From the NCBI GenBank assembly GCA_037903475.1, contig JBAJFG010000590.1, forward strand, positions 496,001 through 560,000: a stretch of DNA of 64,000 bases, written 5' to 3'. A model generated the notes under the pieces. The model saw only the letters and a program-made list of their open reading frames with translations, was not told the DNA's origin and searched no databases. The translations under genes and the position numbers were made by a program. Each line of letters opens with the position of its first letter. Position 1 is the stretch's first letter. This stretch comes from Ancylostoma caninum (Eukaryota > Nematoda > Chromadorea > Rhabditida > Ancylostomatidae). Of this stretch, positions 31,645-43,423 are shown in pieces.

Positions 31645-33905
31645 TTGAAGAATTAATTAGTTTAGTTAATTTGTAATGATTGTAATAGTTTTTGTAATAA
31701 TTGTAATAGTTTTTGTAATAGTTTAGCTGATTAGTTAACTTGAAGAAAAACATGAACTTGAAGAGGTACTTCTTGAGCGCCGCCCATCACGTCTGAAATC
31801 GGAGTTCGATCCCCATCAGGTGAAGAATTTATAATTTCACTAAAATACGCTTGGATTGCCAAAAAGCAGGGTATTCTTTATAATGCAAAGCTCAGCGACC
31901 TTACTCTCCGTGTTAGCAGAATGTGAAATTTCGTAATCCTGCTCAATCTTCCCCCCTCGAAGAGATTTTCAATCCATTTATCCATTTGAAGTCCTCGAAG
32001 GACGATAATTTCCCAACCGCATGCCCTGCCACCGAGGCGTTTTCGCATCAACTCTTTTTCACTGAGAACGCATTTTTGCGCGCTGAACGAGATTTATGTG
32101 ATTCGAATTCCAGATGAACGGACCACCAAAAAAGGACGCATAGCAGCAAGATATATGCTCGTGAAGTCCATTTTTCTCGTCCCTGAACTGCCCATTACCC
32201 GACGACGATGCTGCAGCCGCTGTGGATGACTCTGCTTTTTATAATATTACGTAAATATGAGCTCGGATCACTAATTCCTTATGATTTTGCACTTTTGCAG
32301 CTTTGTGCTTGGTTCGACCTGGCACACGTTACAGATTGAGATGTGGATAGGTCGTTCGTTGAAGGTGGTGTGAAACGTCTTACGTTTATGAGCGTAGTGT
32401 GAGTGATGTATGGCAAGCATGGCGCTGGGAAATAAGAAACCATCTCTATAACTCCCGTCTCGTCTGCTGATTTTATCAGCAGAAATCTTGAAATTTCTAT
32501 TTTTAGAAGAGAATGTGGCATTAATAATAGTGAGAGGTATGATTATCCTTATTATACCCAGTAGGTTTTCAAGAAGTAATTTACGTATATTTTCCAATTA
32601 TAGAAGCAAACATAAATTTCAAGCACTTTCCATGGAGGGTGGAATTGTTTCGTTAGCGTTACTGAGTTATGCTTATAAATAGCCATGGTGCTGCGAAAAA
32701 AAAACCGTTAATGAACATTCTTTATTTTTTTCTGAGGGGCGGAGGAGTGTCCCACACTAAGGAACACGTTTTATTTATACCCCTTCTCTTTAGAGAAACC
32801 TACGTAGTCCTGGTTAAAGAACACTGATAAAGGTTGAGAATTGGTCTTGCAGCCATCTTCAAACCGATTTCATCCATTTATTTATTCATTTGTTTTAACA
32901 TGCAAGCTGTATTTCAGTAAGTAGTTCACTCTTTGTTTGAATACTAGATTAAACTATGAATAAACAGGTAAATAAATAAATCAGCGAATGACGACACACC
33001 CTTCTGGTGAGTTTAAATTTGTACCAGGCAACGAGCTGAAATTTCTTCCGTTCGAAATTTCTAAGCTTCTTCATTTCAATTTCGACGGAAGGATCAATTG
33101 CTCATTCTCTCCAGGGTTGATTTCTATTATTTTCATTTGTTCCTGTGAAAATTTTTTTGCTTATCAAGGATGCGAAATTTTTGCAGCTGCGTATTCTTGT
33201 CTCGCTTCTAAACTTCGTAGAGCGGTGGTATTCTCAAGGAAATTAATGCGAAAGGAAACAGAAGGCACAAAATGAAACCTTGTACTACTGGAATATTGGC
33301 CGAATTAAAATCGGTTAAATTTACTTTATTCAATAAATAGCTTAGGAGCACTTATTGACAACCAATATCATAAGAGCACAATGTTCTCAAACCCTTGTTT
33401 CCTGTCCTCCAAAGGGTCCAAGGCTCTTTCTTACCTTAACACCTAAGTTTCCACTTATTCCACATTATTTGCTTGAAAAATTATATACTAATCCCATGTG
33501 TATTCGAAAAAGGAAAACAAAGTGAGGAACACAAGAGTCCTCTTCAATTTGTACAAGCGTACTAGAAATTCATTGCTCTGTTATTATGACATAGCATGGT
33601 TAACTGCAACATAGTTAGCCGAACATGTTTACCTATTTGCTGTGACACAGTAATTTGTGAAAATCCCTGTACTCTGCATACGTACGTACTTTGATGCATC
33701 ATTTGGAATATTTCATTGTTACAAACCCCGTAAACCAGTTTGAGCGATCACGTGACTGAGATACTAAAACATCAGATAGTATTTGATTTCCGCCATGAAC
33801 CATGTAATTTTCCAGTTCCCAGTAAAAACCTGATAATTGTTCACCGTTGTTTCCTATTGTTTCCTTGAGCTGTTGTCCTCTTACTGAGGAAACCGTGCGT
33901 CCGAG
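31645..33905. other. No gene recognised; small tandem and tail-like repeats
   Basis: 31680-31725 has TTGTAATAGTTTTTGTAATA-type units in tandem. 31790-31815 has a tRNA B-box-like GAGTTCGATCCCC without a convincing A box or fold. (TTTA)n-like runs at 32870-32985 suggest a retroelement end. Frames at 31923-32117, 32271-32597 and 32988-33275 carry no motif. Confidence 0.4.
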
Positions 33906-33990
33906 CTGCGTCAGCGATGCGACTGGCTCCACCCTTCATCATATAGACGCACACGGGTCAAAAGCACTCATCTAGTATAAATTACCCTTT
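33906..33990 (-). mobile_element. MITE fragment, AGGGCAATTTA family
   Basis: CTGCGTCAGCGATGC, CACCCTTCATCATATAG, GACGCACACGGGTCAAA and the terminal AAATTACCCTT match the right half of 34245-34445 and of 20131-20372. The left end was not found. Confidence 0.55.
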
Positions 33991-34244
33991 TAGCGATGAT
34001 TGGAGCGCCTGACCAATAGATGGCTGTTCTCATTGCCAAAATCTGAAGCAGGTAGTAAGTACCACACAGCCTGAAAAAAACTGAAGTATTGAAAAAGTGA
34101 TGGAACAATACAAAAGAAATTTTAAAAAAAAATTAAATAAATTATGTGAGAGAGTTGGGACGCGTAGTATTTTGTGTGTACGTAACACCTCTTGAAGTAG
34201 TTTTCGATTGCTGACGCGATCTAATCATACTCTCGAGCTATGTA

Positions 34245-34445
34245 AAGGGCAATTTATGTTAGATGCGTGCGATAGTCGCGCGTGAGACACATGCAAATGT
34301 CGTTCAGCCATCGAGAACAGCTGCATAGCCTCTAGCGCATGTGTCTCGCCTGCGCTTGATCTGCGTCAGGGCTGCAAGTGGGTGCACCCTTCAACCAGAT
34401 TGACGCACGTGCGTCGGACGCGTCCAGTTAGTGCACGTGCCCTTA
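34245..34445 (+). mobile_element. 201-bp MITE, AGGGCAATTTA family
   Basis: Left end AAGGGCAATTTATG followed by GATGCGTGCGA; right end GACGCGTCCAGTTAG followed by GTGCCCTT, forming an imperfect inverted pair. The interior alternates GTCGCGCG, GCATGTGTCTCGC and GACGCACGTGCGTC words. Same family as 20131-20372 and 39451-39645. No coding potential. Confidence 0.65.
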
Positions 34446-34550
34446 TTAATTCCTCGCATTCCCTCCTTGGATCTTTGATTTTTCGGTTAAATCTCGACAA
34501 TCAACTCATGCTTATTCATTTATTTATTTACTTATTTATTTGTTTACTTA

Positions 34551-34657
34551 TTCAATACATTCGAAAGTGTGGCATAAACGAGGACAACAGCTGAAATAGA
34601 GGAATTCAATATATTCGAGAGTGTGGCATAAACGAGGACAACAGCTGAAATAGAGGA
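34551..34657 (+). repeat. 54-bp tandem duplication
   Basis: Two units starting TTCAATAYATTCGARAGTGT and ending AATAGAGGA, at 34551-34604 and 34605-34657, with two or three differences. A (TATT)n run precedes it, which may have promoted slippage. Confidence 0.8.
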
Positions 34658-34659
34658 CA

Positions 34660-37288
34660 GTGCTAGAAATTCCTCTTTTGCGTGCAAACATAGTGATTAT
34701 TGTTGTGTATGCTCTAATCCATGAATCAGAAATAGGATGCATATGTAAGTTCTTTTCTGCTAACCTCCATTTCTGACTTCCTATTCGGACCCCTTCTTTC
34801 TGATCCCTGCCTCACATTCACACCCTATTTTTTCGCATACGTACTTTCCCGATATGCCTTTTTTCATCGTAGCTGTGTACTTTTAAAGAAAAACAGATAA
34901 TCCCGTATAGATTAATCACGCTCTTTTTGACAGCGACCAAGGCGATCAGACGCACTCAAGCTGAAACGAAAACACAAAGTACTGAACTTGGAACTAAGCT
35001 GAGTGTGTAGGACTTGCCAACGACCACAGACCAATCGCTAGTTTTTCCCTGGATGATTACCCTAAGCCTAAAAAGAAGCATAATCGAACCCAGGCGTTGG
35101 ACAGGCTATTAAAACCATTCCTGGCCCCCGACTTCACTCAGATTTGTCGTTCACAACAACATGCCCTTAGAACACACACTAGAGACTGCGAAAATCGGGG
35201 ATCTAGACGAAAACAGCAGCTCCGCCATGATCATGAGTTGAACATACTACAAAGGGTCTACTTTGGTGAGAGATCACCGACCAATAACTGCCTTTATCCC
35301 ATTTCGCGAATGTCTCAGGATTTGTTCTCCGTCTCACGCATTGGCTATCCTATGTGGTTTCTGATCGCCTGTTTTAAAGGTGGGGCTAAGGTCGTCTGGA
35401 TTTCTTCTGATCGATAATCGGAGAAGTCCGCATGTTGTGCCATCGTTTGAGCCGACTAAAGATCAAGATTTCTTCAAAATAATTTTGACATAAATAACTA
35501 AATAGCCACCTTAAAGCACTCGTCAAGTAATAGATATGTAGCCTCTTCGAAGGACTCCGCAGAGCGGATGGTTAGGCAACAATGTATCCCTAAAAGGATA
35601 AGCTGTAGTATGAATCCATTGGTGACCGCGTTCTTTTTCGCGTGTTTCCTTATTTTCGCAAGTTCTCGCTCGTTTCTTTGCTATTTTCGATAAAAGATCT
35701 AATGTCAATTTTTCAAACTCTATGACGTGGATCCTATCCAAAAGTGGCGTAGGATGGAGATGATCCAGGCTAGCAATATCCTTGAAAAGCTTTATAGGAT
35801 ATCGTAACTACAAGGAGCAAAACGACGGAATAGCAACAACTGCCCCGGAACTTTTGCACGCACCTAATAATTTCTAAAACTCAACACTGCAAAAAAAGCG
35901 CGGATCGCAAGTGGTTTAATAAATCTAAGTCATTTTTATAACTTGTTTGTATACTTTTACCTATTTCATAGAGTAACTTCCATAATTCGGCGACCCATTT
36001 GGGGAAGACGAGTTTTTTTCGCTTGCATCCGCCACTTGCAGCGCACTATGATCGATACTCGCCCTCTCGCTCCGTGCCCAGAGCCAACCGCGCCGCAGCA
36101 CAGTGTGCCGCATCGTGCAGGCCCTGGCAGCTGAAGTTATAATACCTTCGATTTAATAAGGTAAACGTTGAAGATCTGAGTACACATATTTATTTATGAA
36201 TCCCAAATAAATTTAAATCAGGCCGATTATAAATAAGGGACCACATAATGCGTGACGAGAACTGTTCCCCGATACGGTTTCCTCTCGTCGTCTGGACCCT
36301 CTAACTGACAAAGCACTTCCTCATTGTCTCGGAGTACTCAACCATTCGCAACATTGCTAGTCTACCTTTCACTAACATATATTAGGGATGAGCAAGAAGA
36401 ACTGAGCAATCTGTTAGTGATGTCCCCAAGCGTCAATGTCCCGGTCTTTGATGGATATCAGTGCGAGAGCTGGTACGGAGTGCACTATCTGTACTTCACG
36501 TCCCCATTCTAAGCAACTTTTGCCCATATCCTTTCACGGAATTTATTAGGATTCTTATGGTTGCGTCAAAACAACCTACGGCGATGAGAAGACACGTGTA
36601 TTTAGGAGAATCCTAACGAATGTGAGAGTATGTGTTTCTGAGTAATCCACCATCGACCCCCGGTTCCTGTAATCTCCGCTGAACGGAAGACTGAGGTGTG
36701 AGAGGAGTGGAAAACGCATTGCTCCGACTCTCTGGAAATGAGGATATTGGATTTTCAAACTGACAAGTAAGGTCATAGCAAATAAAAATTGCTAGTTTCC
36801 CTATCATCAGTGCAATCCGGCTGATATAACGATCTCTTGCTATCATTTGTGCAAACCGGCTCATACAAATATCCCTTGCATGGGACATTTTCTTGAGGGC
36901 ATGCTTCATTATTCAGTCCAGTTCCTGTTCTGCTAAATTTCCTTTGTGTTACCTCTGTACTCGGGAGAGTTCGTCATTGGTGTATCCAGAGCCGATCTGA
37001 CCGGGGATTCGTGAATTTATGCGGGAATACGGGAACGTTCTCCTAACCTGGACGAGTTTCCCGCACATAAAACAGAGGGATTTTGTATGATCGACTAGTA
37101 GTGGCATGTGATAGCCAATGGTCTTGCTGATTATGGAATTCACAAATTTTCCCGGGAAACTTGTCCTCTCCTGGTAGGTGAAAAGCTAGTAGTCTACTAG
37201 GAGCTTTAACAAGTCCCGCCAATGGTTCACATTCACAACAACCGCTCCATCGAGATCTTTGCTAGGATGCCTCAAATCATATCCGTAG
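34660..37288. other. Gene-poor; one CAGTGGCGG end fragment
   Basis: Within this stretch 35988-36036 (CGGCGACCCATTT ... GCATCCGCCACTT) is an internally deleted end of the element at 22130-22414. Frames at 35097-35417 and 36613-36909 have no motif. A Pro/Arg-coding patch at 36060-36130 is GC-rich but short. Confidence 0.45.
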
Positions 37289-37931
37289 TTGGGAACCCGC
37301 AGTACATCGTCTCAGCAAGTATTTCTTCCACTCAAAACCCCAAAAACATCTTGTTGTCACACTTTCTCGCCAACAAGTTGTCGATGCAAAGCTTGTCAAC
37401 AACTTGTTCTCCACTTTCTTGTCGACTATTTGTTGGTCCGAAAGCCTGTCGACAATTTGTTTCCAATTTTTTCATTCACAATCTGTCAGCCATACGAAAT
37501 TGCCGAGAGTCGTTAAGGCTTGTCAAGAATGCTTTAACTGTGGTTTAGTTGGTAGCAAATGCTTTTCCAAAATGGTAACATCGTAACCATTTCCATGGTG
37601 TCCTCAATGCTTGCATCGTATGACATGCTGATGAGTTAGCCTGACTCTCTTTAGTCGACAAGTTGCCCGGCTGGAAGGTTGCGGACAACTTGTTGTGTCA
37701 ACGTCTTGTTGACAAGTTGCTTCGTATGGAATTTGCCGACGAGACAACTCGTCAACAAGCTTCTTTCCCTTTCCTTGTCGACAAGTTGTCGGTCTGAAAG
37801 GTTGCCGACAACTTGTCTTCAAATGTCATGATGACGTCAAACTTGTCGACAACGATTTGCTAATTGAAAGGTTGTTTTTAAGTTGTTTTGGGGTAAAGAT
37901 AAGCAGACAACTTGTGCGAAGCGGGTCCCCA
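37289..37931. mobile_element. Palindrome-rich GTCGAC element, copy 1
   Basis: About ten copies of an AACTTGTCGACAAGTTG-like word occur every 40-65 bp in both orientations. GTCGAC is its own reverse complement, so the tract is a string of potential hairpins. The 3' half shares CATGATGACGTCAAACTTG and ACAACGATTTGCTA with 62131-62462. Possible inverted ends are GGGAACCCGC (37290) and GCGGGTCCCC (37921). Frames inside (37222-37548 plus, 37604-37822 minus) follow the repeat and are not genes. Confidence 0.65.
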
Positions 37932-38024
37932 GCGGTTTCGACACGTCCTGACATGCGTGAATAATTCCTAACATGTTTTATCAGCTCTCCGTTAATGCGT
38001 TACGGGCATCATGCATGTCACGAC

Positions 38025-38144
38025 CACGCATGTACGGATGTAAAATTTTAAATCCCGTAAAACGTGAAACGTAAAACGGAAGGCCGAAAATGGGCGGGAA
38101 ACGGAAAGCGTAAAGCGGAAAACGGAAAATTCCGCACACCCCTG
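38025..38144. mobile_element. 120-bp hAT-like MITE with perfect 8-bp duplication
   Basis: Flanked on both sides by GTCACGAC (38017-38024 and 38145-38152). The ends CACGCATGTACGGA and, in reverse complement, CAGGGGTGTGCGGA form an imperfect inverted pair of the CAnnGnTGTnCGG type. The interior is a run of GTAAAACG / GGAAAACGG units. An exact 8 bp duplication with CA...TG ends indicates the hAT superfamily. The element is too small to encode anything. Confidence 0.8.
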
Positions 38145-38172
38145 GTCACGACGGTGTCAGAATTGTGTGAAA

Positions 38173-38226
38173 GCCGCATTGGCACAGTGGTTGAGAAGCG
38201 GCGTGTGAGTGGGTTCATAAGGTTGA
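38173..38226 (+). repeat. Weak tRNA-like segment (possible SINE head)
   Basis: TGGCACAGTGGTTGAGA resembles a tRNA D-arm/A box and GGGTTCATAAGG resembles a poor B box about 30 bp later. I see no cloverleaf or anticodon stem, so this is at most a relic. Confidence 0.2.
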
Positions 38227-38234
38227 CTGCAATT

Positions 38235-39261
38235 TTCCATAAATTTATGTGTATTGCGTGCTTTAAAACTATGGTGGTCGAGAAAAAAAAACATTTTCCA
38301 CATTAAAAAAGTCGTTGGAATCGCATAATGAACACGTAATTATAGCTTTAGTAGTTAGCTAAAATTTATCCTCCTAGCACTCTCACTGAACCCATATCTC
38401 CTCCCACTAGACAGCTCGTTTCTCGATAAGTTCAGGTTTCCAAGATCCATATCTACGTTGCTGCAACCAGGCGACAGAGGCGAGGTAGATAATTCCAGGA
38501 AGGACTAAGAAACCGTAAGATTTCCCTGGAGAAATCCTTTAAAATTCAATCAACAAGGAGTAATCGTAGGCAGAAGAATTATTTAACCCTCATCCACAAA
38601 TATTAGAGGTCGGATAGAATTCGAATACTAGCGGAGATTATAGAAAAAGAGCATCTCGTCTAGGAACTGCCATTTGCAGTCTTTGCGGACAACGGCAGCA
38701 AAAAATGACCGAAAAATTTTCGTGCATTGTGTCCACACTGCCCCCTCCCCTCCCCGTATATCCCTATCCAAATGTCCTGTAGAAAAGCAATCAAGTGATG
38801 GAAAATCCCTCGAAAGCTGCAATCAGCGAAATACGCACTTTCCGGATCATTTCTACTTAATTATCAGTTTCCGCGAAGAATAAAAGTACAAGCGAGTTTC
38901 GCGTTCGAAAGCCCTTTGTTTGCATTTTTTCGACCGGCTGAAGAACGACGACTAGTGCCGCACCCGAAGGTGATTGTGTGTAACTACACAAAAAAAACAC
39001 GTCCACGATCGTTCAGTAACGTGACGGAAAAACTGTAGCCGCCCGGCTCTTCCTAGCACTCAGCACGCTCGATCCAAAGTGCATATGCCTCTAATATAAT
39101 GGAGTGACACAAAAACGGTAATGCTCTTATCGCTGCCATCGTTCGAAGATTGACGTCCTGGGTGCAGCCCTTCTGGAGCTTCGAGAATTTGAATTTTGAG
39201 CCATGGGAAATATCTGGTTACCTGAATAAGCCATTTTTGTGAGAATGGTCGCTCATAGCGG
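38235..39261. other. No gene recognised
   Basis: Short frames on both strands with no motif and no inverted repeat seen. Confidence 0.45.
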
Positions 39262-39345
39262 GGCAAGGTGGTATTTTTGCATGAACTTCAGGGTACTCCG
39301 TGTACAATGTCAGCGCTTCATACTCTCAGACTCCTTCGGGACCAA
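39262..39345 (-). repeat. SINE fragment
   Basis: Reverse-oriented piece of the body: TGTACAATGTCAGCGCTTC, ATACTCTCAGACTCCTTC and GGGACCAATT match the 18890-18955 region with about 80-85% agreement. Head and tail are both missing. Confidence 0.6.
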
Positions 39346-39450
39346 TTAAACATTAAAGAGGAGATGAGAAAAACCGCAAAAGTCTCAATTTCAACGAAAA
39401 ACATTGGTGTGAAAAAAATTGGTACATATGAACTACAATGTTTCATGTTA

Positions 39451-39645
39451 AGGGGAATTTACACTAGCTGCGTGCGTCAGTCGCGCATCAGTCGCACGCA
39501 TCCATTTGCAACGGATTTTTCATGAAGACTGATTAACGCGGCATGTACATCCTCAATGAAAAGAACGCGCGACCACCGCGAGGCCGTAAATCTTCATCAT
39601 ATAGACTTACGCGCGTCAGTCGCACGCATCCAGTATACTGCCCTA
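39451..39645 (+). mobile_element. 195-bp MITE, AGGGCAATTTA family
   Basis: Left AGGGGAATTTACACTAG; right CATCCAGTATACTGCCCT. GCGCGTCAGTCGCACGCAT-like words occur just inside both ends. The middle GCGGCATGTACATCC and ACCACCGCGAGG match 20131-20372. Confidence 0.65.
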
Positions 39646-39810
39646 TATACGTACAGCAACAATCATTCAAAAGTCTGCAAAAGGGGTTCATTCCAAGATT
39701 TAGACTGCGTATAAAGGTAATGCACGATAAAAGGAAATCTAATCATTCATATCGATATGGAGAAACTCTAAATTTCTATGTTTTATAACAATATCACGAC
39801 ATTTCTTCTA

Positions 39811-40140
39811 TTATGTTGGTGCAAAAATTTTAGGTCTTTTTTGGACTTCCTTTTCGAGTCCTTTTTGCTTTCATAATAAAATTAAAAAAAGTGCAATATA
39901 TCTGCAACCATTATTTTCAAGGACTCTAGCATTAACAGCGAAACTTTGGCAGCAGCTTTCAACAAATAATTCCTTTTCAATTCCACCAAGCACTGAGCTT
40001 AGCTTCCTTTCTTTGCTCCCTTCCGGGGAGATAGTTCCCGTGATGGAATCCGAGGTGAAAGGCGTCAGAGCGACCCACTTTTCCTCATGTGATTTACACA
40101 CTCGTTTCACAACTCTGCTCAAGCATATTTTATGTCTTCC
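39811..40140 (-). mobile_element. Mariner-like deletion derivative
   Basis: A terminal TTATGTTGGTGCAAAAATTT after TA at 39809-39810 matches mariner ends. On the minus strand the text WWN-stop-KGIIC-stop-KLLP corresponds to the mariner segment W-W-x-x-K-G-I-I-x-x-x-L-L-P, followed after a deletion by noncoding sequence to the end. The catalytic Asp motifs are lost. The 97-codon frame at 39871-40164 is out of phase with it. Confidence 0.6.
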
Positions 40141-40164
40141 AAGATGCGGTGTTGGATTCAACAC

Positions 40165-40935
40165 TGATGAGCAGCCATAAGGTTACATGGTTACTTGACT
40201 ACAAATTTTAAGAAAGTGCTCTTCTTGACCATCAAAATGTAGGTTTGTGAAAAGCACATTTACACAATTATAATAGAATTTGTAAAATCATAGAGAAAAC
40301 ATTCTGGTCGATGAACGGGTAATGCAGGAAACCGAATATAAACATGTATGATGAAACAGCAAACTCCAAAAATAAGTCTACTCTACTATAACGCAGAAAC
40401 TTTTCCTTCTATTTCATAAGGAACCCAATTGTTGTCACAGGTAACCAAGTTGGATATCTAAGCTAGAATCCGTCAAAATGCCAGAAAGTTTAAGCACTAA
40501 GCGTCTGCAGTTGAAGCTTGCGGTAATTTAGATCATGTGGTATCCCTACGTCGTATTTTCTTGTCTCTCCGAAAAGAAACAGATAAGTAGGTGCTGTGGC
40601 CAGCTCACGATGTCATCTATTTCGACCGACGATACCCCGGTTTACCTTGAGAAGAAAACCGCCGTCTTAAAGCTAGTTGAACCAAACTTTCACCGTGTCG
40701 TAAGGGAAGAGGATGGGCCCAGAGTATGTTTTTTTTTCTTTTTTTTTTGCCCCATTGTTTGTCACTCATAATCGCAACGGATTGATGGTACAAATTGGGT
40801 ATGAGTAGGCTATTGATTAATCTTCATCTTCAATCTTCATATACGTTTTGGACAAAAATTTCCAGAAAAATCCTGAAAAATTTAGCAATACACTGAAATT
40901 AGTCGCAAAAAACTTTCCCGATAGTCTGATAGTAC
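40165..40935. other. No gene recognised
   Basis: AT-rich, no frame over 78 codons with any motif. Confidence 0.45.
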
Positions 40936-40939
40936 AGTA

Positions 40940-41406
40940 CCCGCACTAAGTTTGTTAAAAATGAACATCTAGAACGCGGATTTGCGTTGTTTTCGTCCTA
41001 GGGTTATAGCTCATCGTAACAAAGCGATTCACAGACCAAACCAGGGGTCAAAAACGGCAATAGAGTGGGCTACCACATTTTATAAAATCAGCCCTAAATT
41101 CTGATTTTCAACAACGAAATTCGCAAGTTTTTGGTTCTGTTACGGCCTTACCGCGCATAGCGCGCGACATACGTACATACTTTGATGCGCGGCATGATCG
41201 CGGTACTACTATAAATGACTCTAAAATTTCAATGTTCAAAATCGAAATTTAGGGCTGATTTCGTAAAATATGGTAGCCCACTCCATTTCCGTTTTTGACC
41301 CCTGGTTTGGTCTGTGAATCGCTTTGTTACGATGAGTTATCGCCCTGGAACGAGAAGAACAAAAATCCGCGTTCTGAACGTTCATTTTTAACAAACTTAG
41401 TGCGGG
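40940..41406. mobile_element. 467-bp long-armed foldback element
   Basis: Arms of about 170 bp at 40940-41107 and 41237-41406 are inverted copies at high identity. They begin CCCGCACTAAGTTTGTTAAA and run through CGATTCACAGACCAAACC, CAGGGGTCAAAAACGG and GAGTGGGCTACCA. TA flanks each side (40938-40939, 41407-41408), so a Tc1/mariner-type non-autonomous element is likely. The roughly 130 bp loop carries CGCGCATAGCGCGCG. Transcription through it would give a long RNA hairpin. Confidence 0.8.
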
Positions 41407-41504
41407 TATTGTATGTATATGCCGTGGTTCAACTGGGAAAAGCAATGTACGGGCTCTTCGAGGATAGCCCACTGAAAGTGAGCCTCTGAAAGTATTATAT
41501 ATTA

Positions 41505-42010
41505 TTAGGTTGTCGGAAAAGTTTTCCACATCTCTCTTTCCAGTCTTGCCCAACTTTTCAAGATTTTTTCTAGGACTTGCGATGCGAAACATTTATAAGG
41601 GGTAGCCAGTAGTCTATTTAACGTAAATACTCTTTGCTTTCTATCACAATTATGGCCAAGAAAACTGTCGTTAACATCAAGCATATTCGGCTGCCCCTTT
41701 TTCGCCTATTTAGGAAATGCAGCAATGCAAGCAAAGATACAAAAATGTAGGTTATAAGATACCTCACTCTAATGTCTCTCACCACATTGCAAAGTTTTCG
41801 GTTTCGCCTCTTCAAAACGGCAGTTTTGGCTTGAGATGATCACGTAGTTCTTTGTCTGGGTGAAGTAGTCCGCGAGCGCCTTCTGATGCTGATTGAAGAG
41901 GATCCGAAGAGGAACTTCAGGACCACTGCGTACATCAGCTGTTCATCTGCGTCACCTCCAGGAGGCAAGGAATTGCTACATGGATTCGTCATGGTCCGAG
42001 CTGTCATAAC
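41505..42010 (+). mobile_element. Mariner-like fragment, 5' part
   Basis: The left end TTAGGTTGTCGGAAAAGTT follows a TA at 41503-41504. From about 41834 one frame reads DDHVVLCLGEVVRERLLM, LIEEDPKRNFRTTAYIS, which aligns with the end of the mariner DNA-binding domain (L-I-E-E-D-P followed by a Thr-Thr segment). The match fades near 42010; no catalytic domain and no right end follow. Its lineage differs from the 5463-6684 element. Confidence 0.72.
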
Positions 42011-42460
42011 GTTTTGAGTTTACCAGAGACCTTGGCTTGGCTCCACAACTTGAATACCGGTGGCTAGAAGTAGGTTTCTTAGAATTTCTTAGAAAATTAC
42101 ACGACTGGGTGGACGTTGGCAATCTTAAATTTTACTTTCTGATGAAATTAAAATGTAACCACTCACTCTCAGCTGCTGCCAACAAACCCCACCCCACTGT
42201 CACCACCGGAGTTTCTGTCAATAATAATGACACCTATATTGCGTAATTATTAGTTGTGTTGAAGAAGAATACTTCTGAGAAAGGTAGTTTGACTAATAAA
42301 TAAATAACCTATTTAGTTTCCAATTTCGTCGGTCCCTTTCTCTTTGAGAAGTTTGTTTTTCGTAAACTCAAGCGCTAGGCAGCCTTATATATGCCGATAT
42401 GATTGTATTTATACGCTCAGCACTTTCTCTTTCCAGCTACGCGCATCCCTATTAAGGCAT
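42011..42460. other. No gene recognised; AAATA-type tail at 42293
   Basis: GACTAATAAATAAATAACC at 42291-42309 may be a retroelement tail. The 69-codon frame at 42037-42246 has no motif. Confidence 0.4.
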
Positions 42461-42525
42461 AGTTAGGCCGGCGCTAATGGTAGTGCAGCAGGCGGCGGCC
42501 ACCACGTGGTGTGCAGCTACATTAA

Positions 42526-42747
42526 GTGGCAATTGCCTTTAGTGCATTCAGACTTGTTTTCTGCACTTGTGAGGAAGTGCTCGAAGGGCATCCGCGGGGT
42601 GTTTACCCCAAGTGCCCCGAGTGCCGATCCGCACAAATTCCGAGGACAGGCTTCTCGTGCTTTTCAAGAGCGTGTACTTGCCGGCAGGCCCGCGGCGTGT
42701 GTGTATGTGCGCCAACTACGCGGGCGCTTACCAAGTACAATTCATGA
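42526..42747 (+). CDS. Cysteine-rich frame in a GC island (weak)
   Basis: The segment 42460-43010 is markedly GC- and CG-rich. One of several open frames encodes 73 residues with clustered cysteines (FCTCEEV, PKCPECRSAQ, FSCFSRACTCRQ, GVCVCAP), eleven in all. Such spacing recalls small zinc-binding or secreted cysteine-rich domains but matches no family I know. Three other plus frames are also open, so the island could equally be a promoter or untranslated exon. Confidence 0.2.
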   Translation: MAIAFSAFRLVFCTCEEVLEGHPRGVYPKCPECRSAQIPRTGFSCFSRACTCRQARGVCVCAPTTRALTKYNS

Positions 42748-43423
42748 TTGACTTTGCGCGCGTGTCTCTGCCGCACTGCCGTCCCGTTAAGGGCATCCGA
42801 ACGTCCTTATCTTTTCCGTGTGTGTCCTTCTGTTGACCATGCACACACACGCCCGAGCGGCTCTATTCATACGAAAAGACGAGAGGAGCTGCACAAGAAA
42901 ATTACAGGATGGCAAGCCGCACTGCAATCCGTTCGTATCCACAAAGTCATTCGGCGAAACTCGTGATGGCGGGTCAGTGCAAGCGTGGACGAAAATAACC
43001 CACAGTTAATTTCGATGCACTAGCTGGGAACTGAAATGTAGCCAAGGGGATACGGTACAGTCCTGGAGGTGGCCAAAAATTCCAGCGTTCTCAGGGAACG
43101 GTTCTCGCCTAAGCGGGTGAAAATTTAATATTTACTGTACATAATCACTCTTATCTTTTAAATATTTTTACACATTTCACGAGCACTTGAGGATAGATTT
43201 TTACAATTTTCACGAATTTTACAGGTTAGGATGAAAATGTTCCATGGAAATGTGTAAGCGCCAACATGCACTCTTTTAGGGTTGAGGGATGTGATGCGGA
43301 TTTACCCCACGAAACAGAAAATCATTCAGTAGTTCCCATGAAAATCGAATAAAAAGAATTTTTGAACGTCTTTTATCAATTTCCCCCTGACCTTTTAACC
43401 CAAAGAAGAAGAATGTGAATCGC

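Noticed and set aside
31770..31825. tRNA-like B box GAGTTCGATCCCC
   Set aside because: The upstream part does not form an A box or acceptor stem; at most a SINE relic.
37300..37930. CRISPR-like spacing of GTCGAC words
   Set aside because: Words are degenerate, alternate in orientation and vary in spacing, and the DNA is eukaryotic.
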